From CAZFHP01 sp964519365 (GTDB lineage Bacteria; Babelota; Babeliae; Babelales; RVW-14), in the NCBI GenBank assembly GCA_964519365.1, contig CAZFHP010000013.1, positions 1 to 33,315 of the forward strand: a stretch of DNA of 33,315 bases, in the 5' to 3' direction. The position numbers and the translations under genes are program-made. The notes beneath the pieces were generated by a model. That model was not told the DNA's origin, did not search any database, and was given only the letters and a program-made list of their open reading frames with translations. Positions 8,742-17,927 of this stretch are shown here, in pieces (the stretch's first letter is position 1; every line of letters starts with the position of its first letter).

Positions 8742-11255
8742 TTACCAAGCATAGTTCATGGTTAGGTGAAATTCGTGGGCAGACTCGCCGGGCTTGCGAT
8801 CAAGCTTGAATCCCCAGTCTATTTTTGCAGGCATAGGCTGCATAAGATTCACTCCAAACCCAACGGTGTGACGAAGATCAAACTTGTTTCGATTGACATA
8901 ACGCTTATTCGTATCATCAATGCCATAATCTGGCGTATCCCATCCAGCACCAGTATCATAGAAGAAATGCGCTTTCATAGAATAGTCTGGAAGTAATGGG
9001 AAAATAAGCTCGGTATTAAACTGAATGAAATTCTTCGCGCCCAATGGGCTTCCTGTTGGGCCCCATGCCGGGCCAATACCACCCCACGTGTGACCACGAA
9101 CTGTTGTCTGCCCACCCATATGAAATAATTCTTTGTACGGGATAATACGACTTTTTTTAACGCCAAGATCATGATCTTTATATGTTCCAAGAGAGTCAAC
9201 ATGTCCCATTTTAAACTGCATGCCCAACACAAGACTATCAACACCAATAAGAGCCGTATAAGCACTTGCATGAGCTTCAGCTTTAAAAAATCCAAAACGG
9301 TCGTCAATGCCTGGCAACCCTGTTTTTGTAGACAAAATAAGCTTATACCCCTTGTTTGGATAAACCTGATGGTTTCGCGTGTCTTTAATTAAATCAACAC
9401 CAAGCCATCCCAACGTACCTTCTTGAAACGTTCTGTCGATAATTGGCTTTAAAAGCGATTCACTTGTTCGAGGTTTATCATGCTTGCTGTTAAATCGAAT
9501 GTTTTCAAGCCCAACGTCTAGAATTAATTTCATACGTTTATCAATCTGTGGCAAACCAAAACCTAAACGAATATTTCCGCCAAAAACCTTCTGGATAGGC
9601 GTTCTGTTAAGCGTGTTTCCCCACTGGTCATACTCGTCCCATCTCTTGTATATGCTAAAAGCACCAGAAACATCGCTATCAAAAAGATACGGATCAAAAA
9701 AGTGTGCCTCTAACTTTTTAAGTCTATGTCTATTTGCCTGCAAACTTCCACCAATATCCCAGCCTAGCCCCAATAAGTTCTTCTTTTCAAGTTGAACCAT
9801 ACCACGAAGCGATCGTTCAGAATTTTGTTGATCACTGCCATAAGAAACCTGAAAATTCAAGCTTCCTGTTTTCGTTTCACTTACATTCATCTCAAGATCT
9901 GCTTGATTTTCTGAGATTCTATGCAATTTCCAGTTAACACCGTCGCGCTTAAAGAAACTCAAATATTCAACTGATGCTTTGGAGTTTTGAAGCTTACGAG
10001 TGGTAATTAACTCTCCCTCTGAAATATCAAGCTGTCGACGTATAACTTTATCACGCGTTGTCTTATTCCCGGTGATAATAACGCGATTGGCATATAAAAT
10101 TTTGCCACGTTCAACATGGAAAACAATATCAACTTCGTTTGTTTTTTCGTCAGGTTTAACCTGTGGATAAACATCTGCATAAATATATCCCTTAAGCCCC
10201 CACAGATCTTTCAGATTATTTAAAGACTCGCTTAATTTCGTCTGCGAATACGGCTCACCTTCTTCAAGCGTAATTAACGGTAATAGTTCATCTTCAGAAT
10301 AAATTTCGTCGCCAGGGGCACTTACAGAACGAACAACAAACTGCTGTCCTTCGTTAATATGAAACGCAACAGAAACATCACGTTTACTTTCAGAAAAATC
10401 GATTTCTGTTTTAGTTACTTTGGCCATAAGATAACCACTGTCGCGATAAAAGTACTCTAAGCGACTTTTATCCATTTCAAATTCTTGCGGATTATACGCA
10501 CCAGCTCCATCGGTAAAACTCAAAAGCCAGTTCTCTCGTGTAAAAATGCGACCACGTAATTTTCGGTCTGGAATATGTTTATTCCCTTTAAATTCAACTC
10601 GCGTAATACTCGACTTTGGCCCTTCGTCTATAACAATATGCGTTATCGCTTTGTCTGGATTCTTTTTGTTAGGAACAAGCTTTGTTTTTACGGTAACAAA
10701 GTGTCGATTTTCTTCTCGATATAGTTTTTTAATCGCTTGCGCTATATGATGCAAACGTTCTTCGTCAATCGTCGAAAGCTGACCTAAATTTAATTTTTCT
10801 TTAATCGTCTTAGTCTTAATCGACTTATTACCTGTGATATCCAGATTTTCAAGTAATTTTTTTTCTTCAACAACAACATAGATTGTCACCGTATCGTCAC
10901 TATTAATCTCAGCTTCCAGCTTAATCTGAGTAAAGCGCCCCATCCCATACAAATTATGTATGATCTCGTTACTTTTCGACGTATCAAAGATATCGCCAGG
11001 CTTATATGTAATTCTCTTGCGTATCGGCCTGGTTGGCGTATGTTTATTTCCTTCGACAACAATCTTTTTGATAACAAATTTTTTGTTTTCTATTTTCTGA
11101 CGCGTGTTCTTTTTAAGAAACGAGTCTATTTCACGTATTTTTTTATTATGTTTTTGATCACGCGCATCACATGAAAAACTCGCAACACTCCCCCACAACA
11201 CAAGCAACACTAGCCCAAAGGCTCTTTCTATTCGTCTATTCACAGCTACACTCAT
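8742..11255 (-). CDS. bamA: Outer-membrane protein assembly factor BamA
   Basis: Outer-membrane insertase for beta-barrel proteins, 837 residues from the start chosen here. Five POTRA repeats are visible, each with the VEGN/ITGN/FKGN-type strand: VVEGNKHTP, DITGNKSI, EFKGNKHIP, VVRSVSAPGDE, IITGNKTT. A 16-strand-type barrel follows (from about residue 475). It includes GGQTTVRGHTWGG, the VRG motif that packs in the barrel lumen. The C-terminus, NYAW, ends in an aromatic residue as expected of a BAM substrate. I start at 11255 because MSVAVNRRIERAFGLVLLVL is a normal signal peptide. The frame also opens at 11309, which would add 18 residues; neither start has a good SD. It is the strongest evidence for a Gram-negative envelope. 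Confidence 0.95.
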   Translation of the reverse strand: MSVAVNRRIERAFGLVLLVLWGSVASFSCDARDQKHNKKIREIDSFLKKNTRQKIENKKFVIKKIVVEGNKHTPTRPIRKRITYKPGDIFDTSKSNEIIHNLYGMGRFTQIKLEAEINSDDTVTIYVVVEEKKLLENLDITGNKSIKTKTIKEKLNLGQLSTIDEERLHHIAQAIKKLYREENRHFVTVKTKLVPNKKNPDKAITHIVIDEGPKSSITRVEFKGNKHIPDRKLRGRIFTRENWLLSFTDGAGAYNPQEFEMDKSRLEYFYRDSGYLMAKVTKTEIDFSESKRDVSVAFHINEGQQFVVRSVSAPGDEIYSEDELLPLITLEEGEPYSQTKLSESLNNLKDLWGLKGYIYADVYPQVKPDEKTNEVDIVFHVERGKILYANRVIITGNKTTRDKVIRRQLDISEGELITTRKLQNSKASVEYLSFFKRDGVNWKLHRISENQADLEMNVSETKTGSLNFQVSYGSDQQNSERSLRGMVQLEKKNLLGLGWDIGGSLQANRHRLKKLEAHFFDPYLFDSDVSGAFSIYKRWDEYDQWGNTLNRTPIQKVFGGNIRLGFGLPQIDKRMKLILDVGLENIRFNSKHDKPRTSESLLKPIIDRTFQEGTLGWLGVDLIKDTRNHQVYPNKGYKLILSTKTGLPGIDDRFGFFKAEAHASAYTALIGVDSLVLGMQFKMGHVDSLGTYKDHDLGVKKSRIIPYKELFHMGGQTTVRGHTWGGIGPAWGPTGSPLGAKNFIQFNTELIFPLLPDYSMKAHFFYDTGAGWDTPDYGIDDTNKRYVNRNKFDLRHTVGFGVNLMQPMPAKIDWGFKLDRKPGESAHEFHLTMNYAW

Positions 11256-11412
11256 ATTTTTATGTACAAAACTATTTATAAAATCATGAATAACTTGATA
11301 GTTAATCATACTATTTCATAAAAAAAAGGCTACGATTTTTTTATACAAAATCAAACTGACATGCAAGAAAAAGGCGTAAATGCTTGAATGCTATTTCCTG
11401 TTTGAATTATTC

Positions 11413-11442
11413 TTGAAATTACACTGTCTAATTTTTTATACT
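11413..11442 (+). promoter_or_regulatory. Candidate sigma-70 promoter for the coiled-coil exported protein
   Basis: TTGAAA (11413-11418) and TATACT (11437-11442) are separated by 18 bases, about 65 bases before the start codon. Confidence 0.5.
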
Positions 11443-11507
11443 TAACATGTATAGAACCATACGTAAAAGGAATATTAATTAATTTATTTAAATCAGAGGT
11501 AGCTCCC

Positions 11508-14009
11508 ATGAAGAAAAGCTTACTCCTCTCTATGTTTTTAGTTCTTATAATTGCCACCATTGCTGCCATAACAACACAGAATTCAACAGAATTACAGGCG
11601 CAAGAAATACACGCCATGACAGTCCCAACGCCTGAAACAGACGAAAATGAGCTAGAAGATGCTAGCGTAAACGAAGAAGAAGACGAAGATAGCGAAGAAG
11701 ACGAAGATGACGAAGATGACGAAGATAGTGAAGAAGAAGAAGCCACAGGAAAAGAAACAACCCGCAAGAAAAAACGCATGGCAAAAAAGAAACTCTTTCA
11801 CCAAGCAATGCAAACAAAAAGACAAGCGAAAGCACTCAGAAAAGTCCAGAAAAAAAAGAAAGCTCAAAAAGCACTTGACCCGTTACTCTCAGACTTCGCT
11901 CTATCAACAGGAACAACAAAAAGCGATTCCTTTGATATTTCACAACTCATGCAAGAAGCAAAAACAGCGATCAAAATGCTTAATCAAGAAACCAGAACAA
12001 AAAAAGAACAGATCAAGCAAGATGCTGAGGAAAAACTTAAAGACATGCAGGCTAAAATTACCACTCAAATAAATAAAATGCGCAAAGAAGCGCAACAAAT
12101 GACCGTACAGATAGACAGAAGTATCAAACGACAGTCTGAAATATTACATCTGCAAACAGCTCAAAAAAGCTTGAATATCATGACCCAGGCAGAAGAAGAA
12201 GCGTTACGCCTGAAAAACAAACAACGACGTGAAAATTTGGCTAAAAAATTCAAAGACTATGCCGGACTTATAGAACCTATAGAACAAGCCGAACAAGAAA
12301 AACAAGCTCTTTTACCAGAAAAGCCATCTCAGACAAGCACATCAAAAGAAATTCCTGAGAAAAAAGAACTTCTTGGTACGCGGCCCAAAGCGACACAAGA
12401 ATGGAAAAACAAAGTCGCTAAAGACTTTTACTCGGGCATGTCTTTTATGAAATCAATTATTCTTGAGGGAGAATCGCCAGAAGAAGCCAAAAGTTTTGCC
12501 GAAAAATTTAAAGAACAAAACAAATGGTTTGATACAACACTGCGCTCAACTCATCATATAAACGACAAACAGTACAAGCAAATTATAAAAAAGCATAATC
12601 GCTTAAAAAGCGTAACAAACGCACAAAAGAAAGCACATACGCACTTAGACAAACTTGCCAAAAACATAACGCTATCAGAAGATCAAAAGAAAAAAATTAA
12701 GCTTGCTATTTTATACGAGCTTAACACACTCGCTGAAAAGAAGCTCTCCCCGCTTAAAAAATATATCATAATACGTAATGACGAAATTAAAAAAGTCACG
12801 AAACAGACACTCGCAGAGTTCTCTGTTGAATTTAGACAGCGCGACGCCAAATTCACCGATGTCAAGATACTTGAAAGTAAAACTATACAACTTGTCGACT
12901 TAGAAAAAAAAGCGCTTGAAGACAAAATAGAAGCACTAGAAGAACAACAAGACGAAATTACAGAACAGCTGGGCAAAGCAAAAAAAGAAAATCAAAAGAT
13001 TAAAATAGCAGCCCAAGAAAAACTTTTTGAAAAAGCAAATCAGCAATTAGATCTCGAAATAAAACTCAAAAAGAAAGATCAAAAATTAGCACACGCTTTA
13101 GCTGCTAAAAAGAAAATTGCCAACAAGCTAGCAGAAGAACAAGAAACTAAAAACGAACTTATTGCCAAGCTTGAAACGGCCTATAAAAACAATATTGACC
13201 TACAGCTGTATTTAAACCACTCTTTGCTAAAAGCAGAAGATGCCAAGCAAAAATCGTTCACACAACTGCAAAAAGAATTTGGCAACAAACTCGAACAAGC
13301 ACAAAAAGATCGTATTAAGCTGGAAACGATATTACACACAACGTCACAAAAAGCTCAATTATTCAAAGGCGAAGCAAAAACGCTTGCTCAGCAAAACAAA
13401 CGCATTCTAGAAAGCTTGAAAAACTTACAAGACTTTGCAAGCAGCTCACATGATGCCGCACACCTTGAAGCACTAAAGCGCATAGAAATCGAATCAATTA
13501 ACAAACAATTACAAGAAGAACAAAAAACTCTTCAAAAAATACAGCATCGTATCAAAAAACCAGTAAAACGTAAAAAGAAGCTTGTAAAAGCAAAGCCTGC
13601 ACCGGCTGTTCAAAAAGCACCAGTAATAAAATCAAAGCCAATACCAGCAATGGTGGCAAAGCCAGCAAAACCAATACCTGGAATCAAACTGGGAATGGCA
13701 AAAATGCCGGCTATCAAAACAATGCAAACAAAACCAATGCCTGGGGTTAAGCCAGGCATGCCAACGATGCCGGTTAAGTCTGCAAAACCTATACGCGTCG
13801 CTCAGCCAACCAAGCGAATAATGCCAGGAACATCTGGTCCAGCCATGCCAACTTTACCTGCAATGCCAACCATGCCTGGAAGGCCTGCAATACCAACAAA
13901 ACCAATTCCTGGTGCCAAGAAAGCAATGCCAGGCATGCCAGCGATGCCTATCAAGCCAGCGACAGGAGCTCCTGCAGCAATGCCTATAGCGCCAATTCCA
14001 TCGGCATAA
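11508..14009 (+). CDS. Exported coiled-coil protein with acidic head and Pro/Met-rich tail
   Basis: I do not recognise this 833-residue protein. A signal peptide spans about residues 1-32. Residues 43-80 are almost entirely Glu/Asp with a few Ser. A Lys/Arg-rich block follows (84-125), then long amphipathic helices rich in Lys, Glu and Gln (about 145-675), very likely coiled coil. The tail, 681-833, is basic and low-complexity, built from degenerate MPxMP, KPIPG and KPMPG units. The SD AGAGGT is seven bases before the ATG. Base use in the repeats is biased, and the antisense strand therefore shows false poly-Ser frames. A structural, surface or host-interaction role is conceivable, but nothing in the sequence fixes a function. 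Confidence 0.85.
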   Translation: MKKSLLLSMFLVLIIATIAAITTQNSTELQAQEIHAMTVPTPETDENELEDASVNEEEDEDSEEDEDDEDDEDSEEEEATGKETTRKKKRMAKKKLFHQAMQTKRQAKALRKVQKKKKAQKALDPLLSDFALSTGTTKSDSFDISQLMQEAKTAIKMLNQETRTKKEQIKQDAEEKLKDMQAKITTQINKMRKEAQQMTVQIDRSIKRQSEILHLQTAQKSLNIMTQAEEEALRLKNKQRRENLAKKFKDYAGLIEPIEQAEQEKQALLPEKPSQTSTSKEIPEKKELLGTRPKATQEWKNKVAKDFYSGMSFMKSIILEGESPEEAKSFAEKFKEQNKWFDTTLRSTHHINDKQYKQIIKKHNRLKSVTNAQKKAHTHLDKLAKNITLSEDQKKKIKLAILYELNTLAEKKLSPLKKYIIIRNDEIKKVTKQTLAEFSVEFRQRDAKFTDVKILESKTIQLVDLEKKALEDKIEALEEQQDEITEQLGKAKKENQKIKIAAQEKLFEKANQQLDLEIKLKKKDQKLAHALAAKKKIANKLAEEQETKNELIAKLETAYKNNIDLQLYLNHSLLKAEDAKQKSFTQLQKEFGNKLEQAQKDRIKLETILHTTSQKAQLFKGEAKTLAQQNKRILESLKNLQDFASSSHDAAHLEALKRIEIESINKQLQEEQKTLQKIQHRIKKPVKRKKKLVKAKPAPAVQKAPVIKSKPIPAMVAKPAKPIPGIKLGMAKMPAIKTMQTKPMPGVKPGMPTMPVKSAKPIRVAQPTKRIMPGTSGPAMPTLPAMPTMPGRPAIPTKPIPGAKKAMPGMPAMPIKPATGAPAAMPIAPIPSA

Positions 14010-14079
14010 AAAAAAGAGCGCTTTGCATATTGTACAAAAAACCAATTAAAACAAAATTTTCAGATGGTGCTAATTTTTT

Positions 14080-14107
14080 TTTACAAAGTAAAAAAAATGG
14101 TTACAAT
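14080..14107 (+). promoter_or_regulatory. Candidate promoter for the zinc ribbon-tsaB pair
   Basis: TTTACA (14080-14085) and TACAAT (14102-14107) are separated by 16 bases, in a T-rich then A-rich tract. The start codon of the zinc-ribbon gene is 57 bases downstream. Confidence 0.45.
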
Positions 14108-14163
14108 GATAGGTAAACTTACTTTTGGGAATTGAAATATGAAAGATAAGAAAGGAGAAGAGC

Positions 14164-14346
14164 ATGAAGTGCCCAAAGTGCGGTGGTCTAATGGTAATGC
14201 AATCGTTCTTTGATCACTTTATTAATTTTGAAGGATGGAAATGCCTCAATTGTGGTAAAATTATAGAGAAACGAGAAAACACCATAAAAGATGACGCATT
14301 TAGTATGTTTTATCAACGGCAAAAAATAAAAAAACAAAATGGCTGA
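14164..14346 (+). CDS. Small zinc-ribbon protein
   Basis: Protein of 60 residues. CPKC at 3-6 and CLNC at 28-31 form a classical two-knuckle zinc ribbon, with GWK just before the second pair and a basic tail (QRQKIKKQNG). The function is unknown; such minimal ribbons often bind nucleic acid or a partner protein. AAGGAG sits six bases before the ATG, which supports real translation. The last eight bases overlap the start of tsaB, so translation of the two is probably coupled. Confidence 0.75.
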   Translation: MKCPKCGGLMVMQSFFDHFINFEGWKCLNCGKIIEKRENTIKDDAFSMFYQRQKIKKQNG

Positions 14347-15265
14347 CAAATCCTCTTCTGATTCTTACAGATCTAACAGCTCTTGCAATAATCGTTCTCG
14401 TAAAATTCACAGCTTTTGGTTAGGCATCCAGGGCAGTTATAAGCAACTCCAAATCGCCCTCTTCTCTCAAGAACACCAAAAGAAACAAGATCCTGGATCA
14501 AAATCTCTCACAGAAAACCAATACTCTTGTCTTGAAACAATCATAAAAAACGACACCAAAGCAAGCTCGCACCTAGTCCCATACATAAACGATCTTTTGA
14601 TCAAGCATAATCTTACACTTGAAAATCTCGATTTTATTGCAATCGACAAGGGCCCTGGAGCTTTTACATCGCTACGCGTGTGCATTGCAACGGTTAATGG
14701 CATTAACTTTGCAAATAATATCCCATTAGTTGGCATCGACGGGCTTGAAGCACTTTATCAAGAAACGTATAACGCTCTTGAAAAAAAGCTCACAAAAACA
14801 GTGGCAACAGACCCTGACGACACGAAAGAGCAAATAACCAGCCCTACTATCGATACTATCGTATGCTTGCTTAACGCGTATAATAACGACGTCTATTACT
14901 TAATTCGAGATATACGAGATACGCAAGAACGACAAAAAGAACCTAGCAAAAATTCAGAACAAAATATCGCTCCAAAATCATGCAAAAAAATCGACTCGCT
15001 TTTAACAGAGATACTTCTTACTCGCCCAAACAAAAATATCTTTTTTACAGGCAACGCCGTAAGCATGCACAAAGATCTTATTCGCAAAAAACTGGGCTCA
15101 CATGCACATATACAATATCCGTTACAAGAAATTTGCTCTGCAGAGCAAGTAGCCCGCATGGGGCTTGAGATTTACGAACGAAAGAACAACGATCCTGACA
15201 ATTTACTCACGAACAAAATCGTCCCAAATTATCTTAAAACCCAGTATTTTTCGATACGAACATAA
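14339..15265 (+). CDS. tsaB: tRNA threonylcarbamoyladenosine biosynthesis protein TsaB
   Basis: Partner of TsaD and TsaE in making t6A at position 37 of ANN-decoding tRNAs, a cytoplasmic step. The family signature is clear at residues 98-131: DFIAIDKGPGAFTSLRV followed by IATVNGINFANNIPLVGI. Two oddities stand out. There is a Ser/Asn/Arg-rich extension of about 23 residues before the first strand. That strand reads WLGIQGSYKQLQIALF, so the usual Asp of the ASKHA phosphate-1 loop is Gln. The length, 308 residues, is above the usual 220-240, with an inserted Lys/Thr/Asp-rich segment after residue 145. There is no SD; its start lies inside the zinc-ribbon gene. No tsaD or tsaE is in the window. 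Confidence 0.88.
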   Translation: MADKSSSDSYRSNSSCNNRSRKIHSFWLGIQGSYKQLQIALFSQEHQKKQDPGSKSLTENQYSCLETIIKNDTKASSHLVPYINDLLIKHNLTLENLDFIAIDKGPGAFTSLRVCIATVNGINFANNIPLVGIDGLEALYQETYNALEKKLTKTVATDPDDTKEQITSPTIDTIVCLLNAYNNDVYYLIRDIRDTQERQKEPSKNSEQNIAPKSCKKIDSLLTEILLTRPNKNIFFTGNAVSMHKDLIRKKLGSHAHIQYPLQEICSAEQVARMGLEIYERKNNDPDNLLTNKIVPNYLKTQYFSIRT

Positions 15266-15499
15266 AATCTATCTTTTCTTTTTTCTCACGCTTTTGCTTT
15301 TCTCATTTTTTTGCGTTAATGATTTTCTCTTGATTCCTAAGCCCTCTTACAACTACGTGCAAATAATAAATTGTATCGAATATCGAAACGAAACAAACGT
15401 CAAGTAGCCCTCGGAAATCGATCCCCGTGCTATATTAAGACCTACACGCAAAACACTCACTTTACCTTGTATTTCCAACACAAAACACAAAGCTTTACT
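15266..15499. other. Intergenic stretch with no gene seen
   Basis: Between tsaB and the ATPase promoter there is AT-rich sequence with no RNA gene, no clear terminator hairpin and no frame with an SD. Confidence 0.5.
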
Positions 15500-15547
15500 T
15501 TGGTTTTTATACATATCTATGCTATAATAAGTCTGGTTTTTATACAT
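15500..15547 (+). promoter_or_regulatory. Promoter framed by a 14-bp direct repeat
   Basis: TTGGTT (15500-15505), a 17-base spacer and a perfect TATAAT (15523-15528) make a strong promoter for the ATPase gene. TGGTTTTTATACAT occurs exactly twice, at 15501-15514 (overlapping the -35) and 15534-15547 (over the likely transcription start), with a period of 33 bases. This placement suits a repressor or activator site, but no regulator is identified. Confidence 0.5.
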
Positions 15548-15578
15548 GAACGATTTAAAATATCGAAGGGGACAGTAC

Positions 15579-16940
15579 ATGAAGAGACTTATTGATTTTT
15601 TCTTGTTGGAATGGAAAAATGAACATTTTGACAGAAAACCCCTCTTACTTCGCGGGGCCAGGCAAGTTGGAAAAACATATGCAGCTAGAACGCTCGGAAA
15701 AACATTTACACATTTTGTAGAAATCAACTTGGAAACAGATGAAGATGCTCGTAAAATTATTTCACAAGATCTAGACCCTAAAAGAATCGTCTTTCAGCTT
15801 TCCCAATACCTAAAAACAGATATTACCCCAGGGGCAACACTTCTTTTTATTGACGAGATTCAGGCTGTTCCCAAAGCAATTACTGCACTTCGTTATTTCT
15901 ATGAAATAATGCCCGAATTACATGTTATTGCAGCCGGATCTCTTTTAGATTTTGCAATAGAACTTGTTGGCATGCCGGTTGGCCGAATTTCAAGCTTGTA
16001 TATGTACCCAATGTCATTTATCGAATTTATCATCGCACTTGGACACAAAAAATGGGTCCAAACAATTTTGAAACACAACATACACGAGCCATTGCTTGAA
16101 CCAATACATGAAAAGCTTCTTCATATCGTTGGAACATATCTCGCTATTGGTGGAATGCCAGCTGCTGTTAAAGCATGGATACAAACACAAAAACCACGAC
16201 AAGTAAAAAGAGTTCATTCAGATTTACTTGATTCTTATCAACAAGACTTTAATAAATACGCAGCAACACATCAACTTAAATATCTTGATACTCTTTTTAA
16301 TCACGCCCTCGCACAATTGGGCAAAAAATTTATATTCAGTCGCGTCGGAGAATATCAAAAAAGAGAGCTTGCTCCCGCATTAGAATTATTACAAAAAGCT
16401 GGAGTTATTTGTCCTGTAATGCGCAGCTCTGGGCAAGGCATACCAATTGGAGCTCATGTGCGTCTAAACGATTTTAAAATTATTTTTTTAGACGTAGGAC
16501 TCAGCCAAGCCTCCCTTAATCTTGACATAACATCATGGTTTATTGATCCGTTAGCAGCTTTTATCAACAAAGGAGAGCTTGTCGAAACTTTTGTCGGACA
16601 AGAGATACTTGCATATGCTGACCCAATAGCAAAAAATAAACTTTTTTATTGGCGTCGAGAAATTCGTAACAGCCAAGCAGAAATAGACTATCTCGTACAA
16701 ATCAAAGAAAACGTCGTACCCATTGAAGTTAAGGCTGGCACAAGTTTAAGAATAAAAAGCATGCATATGTTTTTGGATTCTCATCCAAATTCTTTATATG
16801 GCATACGCCTGTCTGCACATAATTTTGTTCAAAAACATAAAATCCACACATACCCCCTTTACGCCGTTGCCAAAATTTTTTTTGATACAAACCCAGATAT
16901 TCATGATGCATTAACGTTTTTAATTCAGAATAAAACATGA
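15579..16940 (+). CDS. AAA_14/DUF4143-family ATPase
   Basis: Protein of 453 residues. Walker A is GARQVGKT (26-33), Walker B is LLFIDEIQ (88-95), and a sensor strand reads AAGSLLDF (119-125). The second half is the DUF4143 region. It contains FYWRREIRNSQAEIDYLV and PIEVKAGTS, a PD-(D/E)xK nuclease-like pattern (Asp in EIDYLV, then E-x-K). This family is common, often mobile, and of uncertain role. I start at 15579 because GAAGGGGA lies six bases upstream; an in-frame ATG at 15546 has no SD and falls in the promoter repeat. It faces rsmE tail to tail with a nine-base gap. Confidence 0.9.
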   Translation: MKRLIDFFLLEWKNEHFDRKPLLLRGARQVGKTYAARTLGKTFTHFVEINLETDEDARKIISQDLDPKRIVFQLSQYLKTDITPGATLLFIDEIQAVPKAITALRYFYEIMPELHVIAAGSLLDFAIELVGMPVGRISSLYMYPMSFIEFIIALGHKKWVQTILKHNIHEPLLEPIHEKLLHIVGTYLAIGGMPAAVKAWIQTQKPRQVKRVHSDLLDSYQQDFNKYAATHQLKYLDTLFNHALAQLGKKFIFSRVGEYQKRELAPALELLQKAGVICPVMRSSGQGIPIGAHVRLNDFKIIFLDVGLSQASLNLDITSWFIDPLAAFINKGELVETFVGQEILAYADPIAKNKLFYWRREIRNSQAEIDYLVQIKENVVPIEVKAGTSLRIKSMHMFLDSHPNSLYGIRLSAHNFVQKHKIHTYPLYAVAKIFFDTNPDIHDALTFLIQNKT

Positions 16941-16949
16941 AAAACAAAC

Positions 16950-17912
16950 TCATGCGCTTCTAATACTCGCCAAACCAGCTAAAACAGCATCTTGAACGCG
17001 TAATATCGTCGGCGTAAGCTTATATGGGCAAAAGCCATGTTTTTCAAGCAATGTTTTTTCTTCTTGGCTCAAGCCCCCTTCTGGACCAACAAGTATAATT
17101 ATTTTTTGTACGCGCGCTTTATCATGCGCTTTACGTGTTTGATTTTGTGACAACTCGTTTAAGAGCTTTAAGATATCCTGCCCGTGCATATCAAAGTAAA
17201 TTTTCTTAACGTGCTGGCAAGAACATGTAGCATGACACGTATTATCACAAACACTATCACTCGTGCACGTATCTTGATTAAGCTCGTCGATAGCTTTAGT
17301 AAAAGCAACTGGATCAGAAATTTCAGGGACAATAAATTGCTTTGATTGTTCACATCCTGCTCGCAAAATATTATGCAATCGTTCAGTCTCTTTTGGACCA
17401 CCCCATTTTCGCTGCGTTTTTTGCGATACAAGCAATTTTATATTTTTGACCCCCATCTGAGCGCTTGAATAAAAAGCATCTTCACATGCCGTTTTTTTAG
17501 GCAAACACAAGCATAATACTATCTCGGGCAATAAGATCTTGTTTTGTTTGACTTCACATACCGTAGCAACAATCGTATGTTTTGGCGTATGCTTTGGCGT
17601 ATGTTTTTTTAAAGATACTTTTTCACGCTTATTTTCTCGCTCGTTATTTTGTAACACTTGTTCTTCGACCTGTTCTTCAATACGCACAAGCACGTTATAC
17701 GTATGATCGAACAAAACAACTTTGTCGCTAGGTTTTAAGCGTAAAACACGCATAACCCTGGTCCATAATTTTTCGTCACGAAATGTAATCAGTGTTCCAG
17801 AAAAAACAGACGAGCTGCCTAGTTTTTCAATAAGATTTTCTGTGTAAACAGCAAACACATGCTTATGGTCTAACGTATGATCGAGTCTATGATCGAGCAT
17901 ATTCTCTGTCAT
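16950..17912 (-). CDS. rsmE: 16S rRNA (uracil1498-N3)-methyltransferase RsmE, with insertions
   Basis: SPOUT-fold SAM methyltransferase that modifies U1498 of 16S rRNA. The knot region is clear: ILVGPEGGLSQEE (276-280 is GPEGG), then LTPTILRVQDAVLAG. The mid-domain 'AGCEQSKQFIVPEI' matches the usual AAEQS segment. At 320 residues it is about 70 longer than normal. One insertion at 78-113 is Glu/Lys-rich and ends in the triple repeat KHTPKHTPKHT. Another at 216-234 packs five Cys and two His in 19 residues. The N-terminus repeats LDHxLDHxLDH. It is last in a dapF - small membrane protein - rsmE run, 15 bases after its neighbour. Confidence 0.9.
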   Translation of the reverse strand: MTENMLDHRLDHTLDHKHVFAVYTENLIEKLGSSSVFSGTLITFRDEKLWTRVMRVLRLKPSDKVVLFDHTYNVLVRIEEQVEEQVLQNNERENKREKVSLKKHTPKHTPKHTIVATVCEVKQNKILLPEIVLCLCLPKKTACEDAFYSSAQMGVKNIKLLVSQKTQRKWGGPKETERLHNILRAGCEQSKQFIVPEISDPVAFTKAIDELNQDTCTSDSVCDNTCHATCSCQHVKKIYFDMHGQDILKLLNELSQNQTRKAHDKARVQKIIILVGPEGGLSQEEKTLLEKHGFCPYKLTPTILRVQDAVLAGLASIRSA

Positions 17913-17927
17913 GACGTCTCTCGATTA

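Noticed and set aside
11351..11779. Minus-strand frame rich in poly-Ser at its N-terminus
   Set aside because: It is the antisense of the GAA/GAT acidic repeats of the coiled-coil gene.
13600..14009. Short repeated units that might suggest a CRISPR array
   Set aside because: The units are degenerate, in frame and encode Pro/Met repeats; there are no equal repeats with unique spacers.
13854..14045. Trp/His/Arg/Cys-rich minus-strand frame
   Set aside because: It arises from the antisense of the Met-Pro repeat tail; no SD.
14139..14163. Earlier ATG at 14139 ahead of the zinc-ribbon gene
   Set aside because: It is in another frame and the strong AAGGAG is placed correctly for 14164.
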